DNA of 64,000 nucleotides from CBDDDW01 sp965226805 (GCA_965226805.1 CBDDDW010000001.1:25111-89110), one strand, 5' to 3'. Numbered from the stretch's first letter, positions 54,261 to 63,574 are shown. The notes: generated by a model from the letters alone, not told the origin. Made by a program: numbers and translations.

Positions 54261-54580
54261 CGGAAGAGAGATACCTGGTCAGCAGAGCGCGCTAGGCGGT
54301 TCCCACGCGATCGGAAACATAACATAGCCCACGCTATCAACGCGCGAAGAGTAGTTTCAAGGTATCCAATGCAAGATTTTGAGAAGTTTTGACTGAGTGG
54401 CTCGGAGGCTCTTGCTAGAAGAGGGCCGATGCGTCCCATTTCCAGATTCCTGGGCCCCGGGTAAAGGTGACTTGCCAAAGATAGAAGCGCCGCATAACAT
54501 GGGTGAGACCCGTGAGGTTGGATTTCGATCAACAAGGCATGCATGAGCGCCCTCGGACTGAACAAACCCGAGGAGGAGAG
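54261..54580. other. divergent intergenic region
   Basis: About 320 bp between minC (leftward) and the truncated amidohydrolase. No gene, repeat or operator was recognised. It should carry the min operon promoter. Confidence 0.35.
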
Positions 54581-54787
54581 ATGGCCACTGTTCTCATACG
54601 CAACGGCAGAGTAATCGATGGTACTGGGAACCCGTGGTCCAGAGCCGATGTAGTGATCCGCGGCGGTTATATCGATAGGATCGGCCGGCAGATCGATAGC
54701 ATAGACGGCGATCCCCCCGACGAGGTGATCGATGCAACGGGGATGTGCGTGATTGGGAGGTCACGCATGACAATTTGTGCACGCTAA
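54581..54787 (+). pseudogene. N-terminal fragment of a D-aminoacylase-type amidohydrolase
   Basis: 68 codons from ATG 54581 (AGGAGGAGAG upstream). Reads VLIRNGRVIDGTGNPWSRAD, the first beta-sandwich strand of N-acyl-D-amino-acid deacylases, up to IDATGMCVIG, and then departs where the H-x-H metal motif should come. The TIM barrel is missing. A frame stop at 54785 is 30 bp before the next gene. Confidence 0.75.
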
Positions 54788-54817
54788 AATCCTACGCGAC
54801 TGAGAAGGTGTTCTGGC

Positions 54818-56224
54818 ATGAATGACGTCGAAAGAGAAGCGGTTCTCTTCATCGCGGACATATCTGGCTACACGAAGTTCATATTCTCCAACGAGAAGGA
54901 GATCGCGCATAGTCAGATGGTCATCCGAGAACTGATCACGACGCTTCTTGAAGAAGTGAATCTTCCCTTTAAGCTCGTTAGGATTGAAGGGGACGCTATT
55001 TTTCTGTACGCCATCAAGGACGATCCTGGTCAGCCGTGGGAAAGAGTATCTAAGAACCTCGTCTCCAATATGATGACGTTCTTCCAGGTCTTCGCGAACA
55101 AGATCTCCGAGCTAACGATTCATAAGATCTGCAACTGTAAGGCTTGCCACAACATTGAGCAGTTGAAGCTCAAGGCAGTTGTGCACAGCGGGCGAGCCGC
55201 TTTCTATCGGGTCAACGAGCACCAGGAGCTCACAGGAACCGGTGCGATCATTGTTCACCGGTTGCTCAAGAATTCTGTCGAGGCCGATGAATATATCATT
55301 TTGACCGAGGCGGCATACAACGAGCTGACCCTCCCTGAAGGCAAAGTGGAGCAAGGGGAGGAAACCTACGACGACATTGGCTCCATCAAGACCTACGTCT
55401 ACTATCCCCCTAAGCAAGAGTCCTACGTTCCTTCCCCGGATGCCAAACCGCCGGCAGTCTTCATTGAAACGCTGCGTGCCGAAGTCGCACAAGAATATGC
55501 GCAAGTAGCGCAACATCCTGAGCTTGGCTTTCATTTCCACACCGGCAGACGACTGACCGGCATCCTGGAGTATCGGGATGAGTGGCTGGAGGGCCTTCCC
55601 GAAGAGGCGATCGAGTCCTTCGCCGGTACTGGCAACCCCTTCAATGTTGGGGAGCTCCACTCCAGCAATCGGGTTGTGGATGTTGGGTGCGGGGCCGGTT
55701 TGGACTGTCTCATCGCAGCGAAACTGGTTGGCCATGAGGGTGAGGTCGTTGGCGTCGACATGACCAAGGAAATGATTGACAAGGCGACCAGCAATGCACG
55801 GGCGATCGGGGCCAAGAACGTCTCTTTCAAGAGAGGGTTCGTCGAGGAACTGCCCGTAGAAGACGGGTGGGCCGACGTTGTTATCTCAAATGGCGCGATC
55901 AACCTGGCCCCAGACAAGGACGAGCTCTTTCGCGAGCTGAACCGAGTCCTCAAACCTGGGGGCCGGCTCCAGGTTGCTGATATCCTCGTTGAGAGACCTA
56001 TCCCGGATAGCGCCAAGCAAAAAATCGAATTGTGGACTGGTTGAATTGCCGGAGCTCTGCTGGAAGCAGAGCTGGCTGATAAGATGTCAAAGGCAGGGTT
56101 CGACGATTTCGAGATCACCTGGCGAGGAGACATCTTCAGGGATGCTTCGCTGTCAAGCGCTGCATACACCTTCGGCATCATGGGGATTACCTATCGCGCA
56201 CGAAAGTGCGAGGCCGTGGAGTAG
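54818..56224 (+). CDS. DUF2652-methyltransferase fusion, candidate selenoprotein (UGA = Sec at residue 409)
   Basis: 468 residues if the TGA at 56042-56044 is read through. Residues 1-~190 match DUF2652, a class III nucleotidyl-cyclase-like domain (VLFIADISGYTKF). Residues ~285-468 are an ArsM-like SAM methyltransferase (RVVDVGCGAGLDCLI, V-V-G-V-D-M-T, LKPGGRLQVADILVE). The frame then reads E-L-W-T-G-[UGA]-I-A-G-A-L-L-E-A-E-L, A-G-F-D-D-F-E-I and ends at TAG 56222. In arsenite-methyltransferase-like proteins this position is the conserved Cys of W-T-G-C-I-A-G. A perfect hairpin starts 8 nt after the UGA. The 59 codons after the UGA are clean and family-like. Predicted role is methylation of arsenic, selenium or another soft acceptor, with Sec in place of an active-site Cys. 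ATG 54818 has GAGAAGGTG upstream. If UGA is a stop, a 408-residue truncated protein results. Confidence 0.75.
56053..56073 (+). promoter_or_regulatory. candidate bacterial SECIS hairpin
   Basis: AGCTCTGC-TGGAA-GCAGAGCT: an uninterrupted 8-bp stem with a 5-nt loop. The loop starts 17 nt after the UGA and has G at its second position. Known bacterial SECIS elements have an apical loop with a G in the first two positions, roughly 16-37 nt downstream of the UGA. All these marks are met. The stem lies inside the coding frame and is translated. Confidence 0.65.
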
Positions 56225-56279
56225 TAACTGAGCTAGCGCCCCGGGCAGAAGGTGAGTCGGGGCAGGAAAGATATCATTT

Positions 56280-57539
56280 ATGGACGCTCCGGTCAGGATT
56301 GAGAACAGAGCCCAGCTGATCTACCTGCTCACTGAAGCTGCAGAGCTCGAGCACGGGATAATGTGCTGTTATTTGTTTGCCGCTTTCAGCATGAAGAGCG
56401 ACGTCAAGGAGGGCGTCGATGAAGAGTATTTAAGCATCATAAGGCGGTGGCGAGGGACGATTCTCCAGATTTCGATTCAGGAAATGTTGCATTTGTCCCT
56501 GGCCTGCAACATTCTCACGGCGGTGGGAGGCGCCCCCCATCTACGCAGACCAAACCTCCCGGTCAGCCCGCGGGCCTACCCGCCGTCTTTCAAGCTGGAG
56601 CTGGTCCCGTTTTGCCGCGAATCGCTGGACACCTTCGTATTCATCGAGAGGCCGGAGGACATCGAATCTGAAATTGGCGAGGGCGAGGGCTCGGGATTGT
56701 CGTTGCCGCCACCGCAGAAACTCAGTGATATTTTCTCCAGCGCACGGGAATATGATAACCAGGGTCGCTTATACAAGGGCATTGAAGATGGCCTCGAATA
56801 CCTCAGCCAGAAATACGGGGAGGACCGCCTGTTCCTCGCTCCACCCAAAGCCCAGCTGGCCAACTCCTATTTCAGTCTACCGGGCCTGAACCCGGTCACG
56901 GATCTGGCCTCAGCAGCAGCCGGTCTTAAGGTTATCGTCGAGCAAGGAGAAGGAGCACGGAACAGCTCTGAGAACTCTCATCATGCCAGATTCCTTGCCA
57001 TCCAGGAAGAATACGAGCAGATACAAAGGGATGATCCCAAATTCGAGCCTGGACGCCCTGTGATGTGGAATCCTTACTCGATGTTACCCGGTGACATCGC
57101 CGACATAGATGCGGTCAACCTGATAGAAGACCCTTTGAGCATCGATATAAGCAATCTCTTCGACGGATGCTATGAGCTTTTGATGCAAATGCTTGGGCGG
57201 CTGTTTCTACACGGGGAAGAGTCCGAAGGCCAACTCACGCGGCTATCTGATATCACCGTGGGTATGATGATGGACGTAATCGGGCCACTCGGTGAGGCAC
57301 TGACCACGCTGCCGGTGGGGGCCTCTCATCCAGGCCTGACTGCAGGCCCGAGTTTCCGTCTCTCGCGAGATGTTAACACTCCGCCGCACCAATCCGCCGC
57401 TAGTGCGCTATTCGTCGAGCGGCTGAAGGAGCTGTCCGCGTACTGTGGGTTTCTCCAAATGAAAGGGGTCTTGCCGACGGTGTTGACTCGGGTAAGGGGG
57501 TCCCTGGCCCAGTACGCTGAGCAGCTCAACGAATCGTGA
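56280..57539 (+). CDS. ferritin-like domain protein (VioB/iminophenyl-pyruvate synthase-like)
   Basis: 419 residues. N-terminal ferritin-like domain (PF12902 type): TEAAELEHGIMCCYLFAAFS and ISIQEMLHLSLACNIL supply E/E-x-x-H metal ligands for a di-iron or mononuclear site. A large C-terminal half has no family that I can name. Similar proteins occur in violacein-like or other secondary metabolic clusters. Its start is 55 bp after the methyltransferase stop on the same strand, so they may be co-transcribed. ATG 56280; RBS GGCAGGAAAG is spaced about 10 nt. Confidence 0.8.
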   Translation: MDAPVRIENRAQLIYLLTEAAELEHGIMCCYLFAAFSMKSDVKEGVDEEYLSIIRRWRGTILQISIQEMLHLSLACNILTAVGGAPHLRRPNLPVSPRAYPPSFKLELVPFCRESLDTFVFIERPEDIESEIGEGEGSGLSLPPPQKLSDIFSSAREYDNQGRLYKGIEDGLEYLSQKYGEDRLFLAPPKAQLANSYFSLPGLNPVTDLASAAAGLKVIVEQGEGARNSSENSHHARFLAIQEEYEQIQRDDPKFEPGRPVMWNPYSMLPGDIADIDAVNLIEDPLSIDISNLFDGCYELLMQMLGRLFLHGEESEGQLTRLSDITVGMMMDVIGPLGEALTTLPVGASHPGLTAGPSFRLSRDVNTPPHQSAASALFVERLKELSAYCGFLQMKGVLPTVLTRVRGSLAQYAEQLNES

Positions 57540-57564
57540 TGTGATAATCTGTGTAGGCCAAAGG

Positions 57565-57970
57565 TCACTGTACCAGGCGAGCGTCGGCATCCCGTAGCCG
57601 CTCCGCGAGGACTTGTAGCAACCTGATCCCCACCTGCGGTGCCCTCTCAAGCTGCGAGAGGAACACCCAACGGTCGATACCCAGGCACCCGACCTCGCTC
57701 ACAGCGCGTACGCTCGCCGTCCTGGGCCACTCGCCCAGAAGCGCCATCTCGCCGAGGACCTCGCCGGACCCTCGTGTCGCGAGGATTAGCTGATTCTCGG
57801 TCCCCAGCGCTTTCACCACTTCTACTTCGCCCGAGAGAATTACGTAGCATCCATTTCCGGTACGACCCTCTTCGACGATCAGCTCCCCGGGATGGAATGT
57901 TTTTTGAAACGTGAAGCTGGAGATGACATCGAGTTGGTCCTGGCTCAACCCGGAAAACAACCATATTCGG
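57565..57970 (-). pseudogene. cNMP-binding domain protein split by IS1380
   Basis: Encodes a cyclic-nucleotide-binding (Crp-type) domain: FSGLSQDQLDVISSF, HPGELIVEEGRTGNGCYVILSGEVEV, GEVLGEMALLGEWPRTASVRA. No DNA-binding domain follows. The gene lacks its own start here: upstream codons run into IS1380. On the other side of the IS, 59686-59699 on the minus strand holds GGAGG and ATG-TCC-GCG-GAG-GT. Joining the two flanks gives M-S-A-E-V-R-I-W-L-F-S-G-L-S-Q in frame. A start at TTG 57960 might rescue a 131-residue product. Confidence 0.8.
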
Positions 57971-59685
57971 CTTTAGCCCGAATCCACCGAAGGACGGCCT
58001 TGGGGACAGTCCTTGAAGAAGCCATCGGGTGCTCCTCTGAATCTGGGATAATGGTTTTGGAACAGAAACCAGCCCGGAAACAAGGAGCACCCAATAGATG
58101 CTGCCACAGAACAAACCCGACCGTATCCGCATCCTCTTTGACGACCATCGCCTGGTGGCCAATGCCGGCCTGCTCCTGCCGGCCACCCTAGCCCGGCACC
58201 TGGGCCTGCGGGAACTCGTCGACCATCACCTTGACCTCGGCGGAGCGCCGGGACGGGCGAACACTGGGGACAAGATGCTGACGCTGGTCGCTTCCGCGCT
58301 GGCAGGCGGCGACTGCATCGACGACGCCGATGCGCTGCGCGCTGGTGGGACGGTCGGTGTTCTAGGCTGCGTGGTCAAGGCGCCATCCACCCTGGGGACC
58401 TTCCTGCGCAGCTTCCGGTGGGGGCATGTCCGTCAACTCGACCGCGTGAGCCGCCAGTTGTTGGCCCGGGCCTGGGCCGCTGGGGCCGGACCCGGCGACT
58501 CGCCCCTGACCATCGACCTGGACTCGACCATCTGCGAGACCTATGGACTGGCCAAGGAGGGAGCGCGCCACCACGGCTATACCGGCGCCCGCGGCTATCA
58601 CCCGCTGCTGGCCATTGCCGCCGGCACCGGCGAGGTGCTGATGTCCCGGCTGCGCGAGGGCCGGGCCAACACCGCCCGTGGCGCCGCCCACTTCCTGCGT
58701 GAGACGGTGGGGCGGGTGCGCTACGGCGGGGCCAGGGGACAACTCACGGTGCGGGCCGACAGCGGCTTCTACGCCCACACTGTCGTTGCCGCCTGCCGGG
58801 AAATGGATGTCCGCTTCTCTATCACCATCCGCCAGCGCGCCAGCCTGCGGGACCTGATCGAGGCGATACCAGAGGAGGACTGGACTCCCATTCCCTACTG
58901 GATGGACGGCGCCGCCGATGTCGCCGAGACGACTTACACCCCGTTCCAGACCAAGCCGGACGCCGCGCCGGTGCGGCTCATTGTCCGGCGGGTGAAGCCG
59001 ACGCCCGGTTCCCAGCTCGCCCTCTTCGCCAGATACAGCTATCACGCCTTCATCACCGACCGCGATGGGGAGACGCTGGAACTGGAGGCCGATCATCGCC
59101 GCCACGCCGAGGTCGAGAACGCCATACGCGACCTCAAGTACGGCGTCGGGCTGAACCACATGCCGTCGGGGCGCTTCGCCGCCAACGGCGCCTGGCTGGC
59201 GGTCCAGGTGATGGCGCATAACCTGGCCCGCTGGACAGCCCGCATCGGCCTGGGTCAGCAGATCGTGACCACCAAGACCCTCAGGCGGCGGGTCTTCGCT
59301 CTGGTGGGACGGATCACCCGCTCGGCGCGCCGCCTCACTTTGCATCTCCCCCGGCGCTGGCCTTGGGAAACCCAGTTCAGTCGCGCCTTGGCCCGGCTGC
59401 AAGCCATTCCATTCCCGGCCTGACGGCCAGCCTGCAACTGACCCAACGTCCCCGCAATCTCGCGCCACCCCGGTCGCGAGAGTCCCCTGCTGCGTATCCT
59501 CTCGCCATCCCGCGCATCGCAACTCCCGCATAGGGCCTTAGGGGCCCTGTGCGGCGCCTGAAGACCCTCCGCCGGCCTCCCATCTACCCCAAGACCCCAG
59601 GCCATCTCCCCTGTAGCTCCCTCACCCACCCCCTTCCGCTGTCCTCACGCCGTCCATCCGTGTCCTTCGGTGGATTCGGGTTAAG
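57971..59685. mobile_element. IS1380-family insertion sequence
   Basis: About 1715 bp. Inverted ends: left CTTTAGCCCGAATCCACCGA (57971) and right, read on the minus strand, CTTAACCCGAATCCACCGA (ending 59685). They match in nearly all of 25 positions. A single complete transposase gene is inside. No 4-bp target duplication is evident. The element interrupts the cNMP-binding gene shortly after its start codon. Confidence 0.88.
58098..59423 (+). CDS. IS1380-family transposase
   Basis: 441 residues, full length. N-terminal helix-rich region, catalytic segment TIDLDSTICETYGLAKEGA then HGYTGARGYHP, VRADSGFYAHTVV, and the late Glu region HAEVENAIRDLKYGVGLNHMPSG. ATG 58098. No frame break, so the element may still be mobile. 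G+C is higher than in neighbouring genes by eye, in line with recent arrival. Confidence 0.93.
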   Translation: MLPQNKPDRIRILFDDHRLVANAGLLLPATLARHLGLRELVDHHLDLGGAPGRANTGDKMLTLVASALAGGDCIDDADALRAGGTVGVLGCVVKAPSTLGTFLRSFRWGHVRQLDRVSRQLLARAWAAGAGPGDSPLTIDLDSTICETYGLAKEGARHHGYTGARGYHPLLAIAAGTGEVLMSRLREGRANTARGAAHFLRETVGRVRYGGARGQLTVRADSGFYAHTVVAACREMDVRFSITIRQRASLRDLIEAIPEEDWTPIPYWMDGAADVAETTYTPFQTKPDAAPVRLIVRRVKPTPGSQLALFARYSYHAFITDRDGETLELEADHRRHAEVENAIRDLKYGVGLNHMPSGRFAANGAWLAVQVMAHNLARWTARIGLGQQIVTTKTLRRRVFALVGRITRSARRLTLHLPRRWPWETQFSRALARLQAIPFPA

Positions 59686-59844
59686 ACCTCCGCGGACATG
59701 GCATCGCCTCCTTCATAGAACCTGGAGTGACCCGACGCCTCCACACTGGTCCATTGCGGGTCAACCATGACACAGTAATGGAGAGGCCGCCGAGGTGACG
59801 GTGTTCTCCCGCTCGATGCGGGCAGCCAGCGCCATGCTCACTGA

Positions 59845-60516
59845 TCATGGGTCCGAGAAGCCGATTTCCTTGTGTGTCCCGTCGCAGAGGGGTTTCTTCT
59901 TGGAAGCCCCACAGCGACATAGTGTAACCCTGTTGCGTGTTTCGAGGGGCTGCCCGTCACGCCTTTCTACGGGTATGCCCCCGCTGATCCATAGCGGCCC
60001 GTCGGGAGTCACGGCGATCTCTTTAGGAAGGTCTGGTTCTATGATTTCGCCGTCCGCTTCTAGAGCGAAGGAAAGCGCACCCGACGGGCATCGCTCAGCC
60101 ATGCCCATGATTGCGACCCGCACTTGAGTGTCCGCCGATTCCGCAACCATCTTCCAGATGTTAGTAATTCGGTTGCCGCAAAAGCCCGCGTGGGTGCATA
60201 AAGACCGGTCGTCCTTGACGACTATCTTTTCGCCTACATGGTTCACTTCGCGATCGGCGATAGGTCCCGGGTCGGCTGTCTCATAGCCATCGAATTGCAC
60301 TAGGGTGTGAGTGCCGTCACAGAAGGGTTTTGTGCTGGATTGTCCACATCGGCAGAGACGGTAGACATTCTCGGTGCTCAGAACGCCTTCTTTTTTCCAG
60401 GTGAGTGGCTCGCCGTGCTCTGACATCACCGGCGTCTTGCGAACAAGTGGAATTCCACCCCGGACTATATATGGGCCATTGGGCCGAACAGTGATCTTTT
60501 GGATTTCCTCTGTCAT
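59845..60516 (-). CDS. multi-CDGSH iron-sulfur protein with ferredoxin-like domain
   Basis: 223 residues from ATG 60516. Two CDGSH-type 2Fe-2S motifs, CRCGQSSTKPFCDGTH (about residue 58) and CRCGASKKKPLCDGTH near the C-terminus. Between them, CTHAGFCGN and CPSGALSF resemble the Fer4_19/divergent 4Fe-4S domain. The CDGSH clusters are pH-sensitive and redox active. AAGGACCCG precedes the ATG; a TTG at 60546 is less likely. It is the next gene beyond the IS1380 insertion, on the same strand as the split cNMP gene. Confidence 0.9.
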   Translation of the reverse strand: MTEEIQKITVRPNGPYIVRGGIPLVRKTPVMSEHGEPLTWKKEGVLSTENVYRLCRCGQSSTKPFCDGTHTLVQFDGYETADPGPIADREVNHVGEKIVVKDDRSLCTHAGFCGNRITNIWKMVAESADTQVRVAIMGMAERCPSGALSFALEADGEIIEPDLPKEIAVTPDGPLWISGGIPVERRDGQPLETRNRVTLCRCGASKKKPLCDGTHKEIGFSDP

Positions 60517-60623
60517 CGGGTCCTTCGAGATCGAACTTAGCCGCAATGTTACTATAGCTCTCGGTTTCCGTCCAGGTCGACTGGAATCATAGGGCGGAGG
60601 GCTCCTGCTCTCTTACCTCAACC

Positions 60624-62423
60624 TTACCAGCCGATGGCGTAGGTTGCCCGGCGGGGATCTGCGCCGGCGGTGAGCGCTCCGGTCTCGGGGTCCCGTTGGG
60701 TTACAACGGCGCCCATGCCACAGGAGTCGGCCTCGACTACCTTGTGGCCCAGGGCCTCAAGTCGTGAGCGGACTTCATCGGGAATACCCGGGTCCACGGC
60801 TAGCTGGCCCGGCAGGTAGACGCGGGGGTAGAAGGAGTTGATGATGCTCTGGGTCCCGAACCGCGGCGCCTCTACTGCCTGCTGAGGCCCCATGCCGAAC
60901 GCCAGCACGTTGAGGATCTGCTGCAGGTTCGCCTGGACCTGAAAGTCCCCTCCGGGGCATCCGCTGGTCATGACCGGCTGGCCGTCCCTGCAAACGATGT
61001 AGCTGACCAGCGTGGTGCGAGGCCGCTTACCGGGCCGCAACCCGTTTGGGTGCTCTTCGTCTAGGAAAAACATCTCGCTACGTGTGCTCAGCGCGAAACC
61101 CAACTCCGGAAAGAACACCGATTTGGTGAAGCCGCCGCCGCTGGGCGTCACACAGACCATGTTCCCCTCGCGGTCGATGACGGCGAAATGGGTGGTCCCT
61201 TCTTGATGCCCCTCCGCGCCGTCCTGGGCCGTGACCATGCTTAGTGGGGCGTTGCTTCGCGACGCCCCCGCTCCGTTCTCGTACCTCCAGGGGTCTCCGG
61301 CCTGTGGGAGCTCTGGACATGCTTTCTCCCACGAAATTATCCTTGCCCTCTCGGCGGCGTACTGCTTAGACAGAAGGCCCTCCACAGGTACGCTGGTGTA
61401 GTCGGGGTCCCCGTAGTACATCTCTCTGTCGGCAAAGGCCAGCTTGAGGGCTTCCGTTAAGATGTGGATATACTCGGGTGAGTTGTGCCCCATGGCCCGA
61501 AGATCGAAGTTTTCAAGCATGTTGAGGGCCTGAAGCACAACCGCCCCCTGACTCCAGGTGGACTGGGCGCAAACCTCGTATCCCATAAAGGTGGTTGTGA
61601 TGGGGTCCTCGAATTTCGCCCGGTACCCCGCCAGGTCATCGAGGCTCAGGAGGCCGCCCACCCGGTTGGAGCACTCGACAATGGTCCTCGCGATGTCGCC
61701 GCGGTAAAACATCTCCCGGGCTGCCCGTAGTCCGGCGATTCGATCGCCTCCGGCCGAGTGCTCCGCCGCTACCATCTTTCGTATGGTGTCCCCCAACTGC
61801 TCCTGGACCAGCAATTCCCCCACCCTGGGCGGATCGCCTCCTGGGTAGAAGACATCCGCGCCCCCCGGGGGATAGACCTTGAACTGCTCCATGTGCGCCG
61901 GGTTTTCCAGGATCCCCCGCATGTATGGGTACATAGGGAAGCCGCGGTGAGCGTAATCGATAGCGGACTCGGCGGCCTCGCCGAGGGTCTTTGTGCCATA
62001 TGTTTCGAGCATGGTCAGGAAGCCGTCCACCGCTCCAGGTACTGTAAAGGACAGCTCGGCGTTGGCCCCGGGGCCGGTAGGGATCTTGTCCAGTCCCCTT
62101 GCTTTGAAGAACTCTACCGTCGCCCCTCCAGGGGCCACTCCCTGGGCGCTCAATGCTCTTACCTGGCGCGTGCCGGCGTGATATAGCATGATCGACGCCT
62201 CTGTGGCCAGGGTGTAGGATGCGGTAGGTTCCACAACGGCAGCGGTGAAGCCGGCGGCCACGGCCGCGTCGAAGGCGTTACCGCCGCTGAGTAGCATGCG
62301 CATCGCCGAGATGGCGGTCAGGTGGTGCCCGGCGGATACGATGCCTTGAGTGCCATCCACTGCCGGTCGGCTGGTTGGAGTATTCGTGATGTCTGCAGCA
62401 AGGGCCTCTTTAGACTTCACCAT
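60624..62423 (-). CDS. gamma-glutamyltransferase
   Basis: 599 residues, family-typical length. N-terminal substrate region SAGHHLTAISAMRMLLSGGNAFDAAVAA, autocleavage/nucleophile Thr in EGTTHFAVIDREGN (about residue 420), C-terminal small-subunit GGGFTKSVFF and the RTTLVSYIV region. It removes gamma-glutamyl groups from glutathione or poly-glutamates. No signal peptide is visible, so it may be cytoplasmic. The family also includes cephalosporin acylase-like members. ATG 62423. A Gly-rich late motif with G-G-D-F-Q reflects a common variant. Confidence 0.92.
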   Translation of the reverse strand: MVKSKEALAADITNTPTSRPAVDGTQGIVSAGHHLTAISAMRMLLSGGNAFDAAVAAGFTAAVVEPTASYTLATEASIMLYHAGTRQVRALSAQGVAPGGATVEFFKARGLDKIPTGPGANAELSFTVPGAVDGFLTMLETYGTKTLGEAAESAIDYAHRGFPMYPYMRGILENPAHMEQFKVYPPGGADVFYPGGDPPRVGELLVQEQLGDTIRKMVAAEHSAGGDRIAGLRAAREMFYRGDIARTIVECSNRVGGLLSLDDLAGYRAKFEDPITTTFMGYEVCAQSTWSQGAVVLQALNMLENFDLRAMGHNSPEYIHILTEALKLAFADREMYYGDPDYTSVPVEGLLSKQYAAERARIISWEKACPELPQAGDPWRYENGAGASRSNAPLSMVTAQDGAEGHQEGTTHFAVIDREGNMVCVTPSGGGFTKSVFFPELGFALSTRSEMFFLDEEHPNGLRPGKRPRTTLVSYIVCRDGQPVMTSGCPGGDFQVQANLQQILNVLAFGMGPQQAVEAPRFGTQSIINSFYPRVYLPGQLAVDPGIPDEVRSRLEALGHKVVEADSCGMGAVVTQRDPETGALTAGADPRRATYAIGW

Positions 62424-62594
62424 TGCGGGGCCTCCTGGGTACCGGGCGCATGGCTTCGTAGGAATCCCTTACTCCCGGCAGGATATGCACGCCCTCCGAC
62501 ACGCACAGGACGACGATGAACCGCAGCATAGCCGATGCCGGAGATTTGCGCAATGCCTCCCTGTGGCCCCACCATCTTCGCCCAACGAGAGGGC

Positions 62595-62993
62595 CTACTC
62601 AGCGTCTGTTGAATCCCGGTCGAACCTAGGGTCGCCGGTGGCGAAATCCGCAGAGTGGGTCAGTTCGACCACGTCCAGCTCTCGGCCATCGAGTCGCCCC
62701 CTGACTACGTCGCCGTCCTGCAAGCGGTCGAATACCTCCTTCTCGATGATATAGGCCATGGTTCTGCCAATAGGGATGTCATTCTTTTCGTCTTCGGTCA
62801 CCAGGGTGAGAGATACTGTATACCACGTGACAGGGCCGTTTCGTTCGCCTTGGCCGATTTGTTTGCTCTCGGCGACCCCGATCACCATTGGAGGCTGAAA
62901 GAGGGGGTAAAGGTTAAACCCCACCGAAACGGCAAGACCGATAACCAGCACTAGTAGGGCAGATACCTGTTTGGCGCTGAGTCCCATGTTCAT
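62595..62993 (-). CDS. hypothetical protein with N-terminal membrane anchor
   Basis: 132 residues, N-terminal hydrophobic helix (about 9-32), then a soluble domain with alternating strands (V-T-W-Y-T-V-S-L-T-L). GAGGAAATAAC precedes ATG 62993. No family recognised. It is upstream of the glutamyltransferase on the same strand, with a gap of about 170 bp. Confidence 0.65.
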   Translation of the reverse strand: MNMGLSAKQVSALLVLVIGLAVSVGFNLYPLFQPPMVIGVAESKQIGQGERNGPVTWYTVSLTLVTEDEKNDIPIGRTMAYIIEKEVFDRLQDGDVVRGRLDGRELDVVELTHSADFATGDPRFDRDSTDAE

Positions 62994-63110
62994 GTTATTT
63001 CCTCGCTCGACGCCCTCTCGGCTATAGTCCCTGTCATATCAGACGTACCGGGGCCTCGTTTTGTTCCCGGAAGGATAATCGACCGCTTTCCTTTGCTGAT
63101 GGGGACTGTG

Positions 63111-63287
63111 CTACGTGCCGATCGGTACCACCGGGTTTTTGGTGAGCTGGTAGGGGATAGTTAGCGCTAAGGGAGTCACGAACTTGCGAAAACCGCACTG
63201 CACGCAGCACATCTCCTGGTCTTCCAGCTCATTGCCCTCCAGGTATAGGTCCCCATGGCACTTAGGACATCCCTTCAAGTGGAACAC
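63111..63287 (-). CDS. small zinc-ribbon protein
   Basis: 58 residues from GTG 63287 (GGAGGTG eight bases upstream). Reads FHLKGCPKCHGDLYLEGNEL, then CCVQCGFRKF, with CPKC and CVQC pairs that make a zinc ribbon. The C-terminal third is basic and hydrophobic. Probably a zinc-binding adaptor or RNA-binding protein. It has its own RBS and clean ends. Confidence 0.78.
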   Translation of the reverse strand: MFHLKGCPKCHGDLYLEGNELEDQEMCCVQCGFRKFVTPLALTIPYQLTKNPVVPIGT

Positions 63288-63574
63288 TGTGCCGCACCTC
63301 CGAGCCTTGGCGTGTCATCTGTCGACTTTAGTCGGTATCGACGCGAGATACTTCCTCGGCTGTAATCGTTCTTGTATCTCGATGATAGACTTCGAACGTG
63401 CACTTGTGATCCACAGAGTGGAGGATTTCGCTGGCGCCAAAAGGATGACTGGTAGGTAATCATTTTGGCCGAGGGATCCCAATTTCCTTTGCCCAATTTC
63501 CTTTGATTGAGGTGTTCGCTGAGAAGGAATCGGTTAGGTGAAGAGACAGTGGGTTAAAGACGGCAGCAACGGCC

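Noticed and set aside
57971..59685. Target-site duplications at the two IS elements
   Set aside because: Bases at each side of IS256 and IS1380 do not match, so no duplication is claimed.
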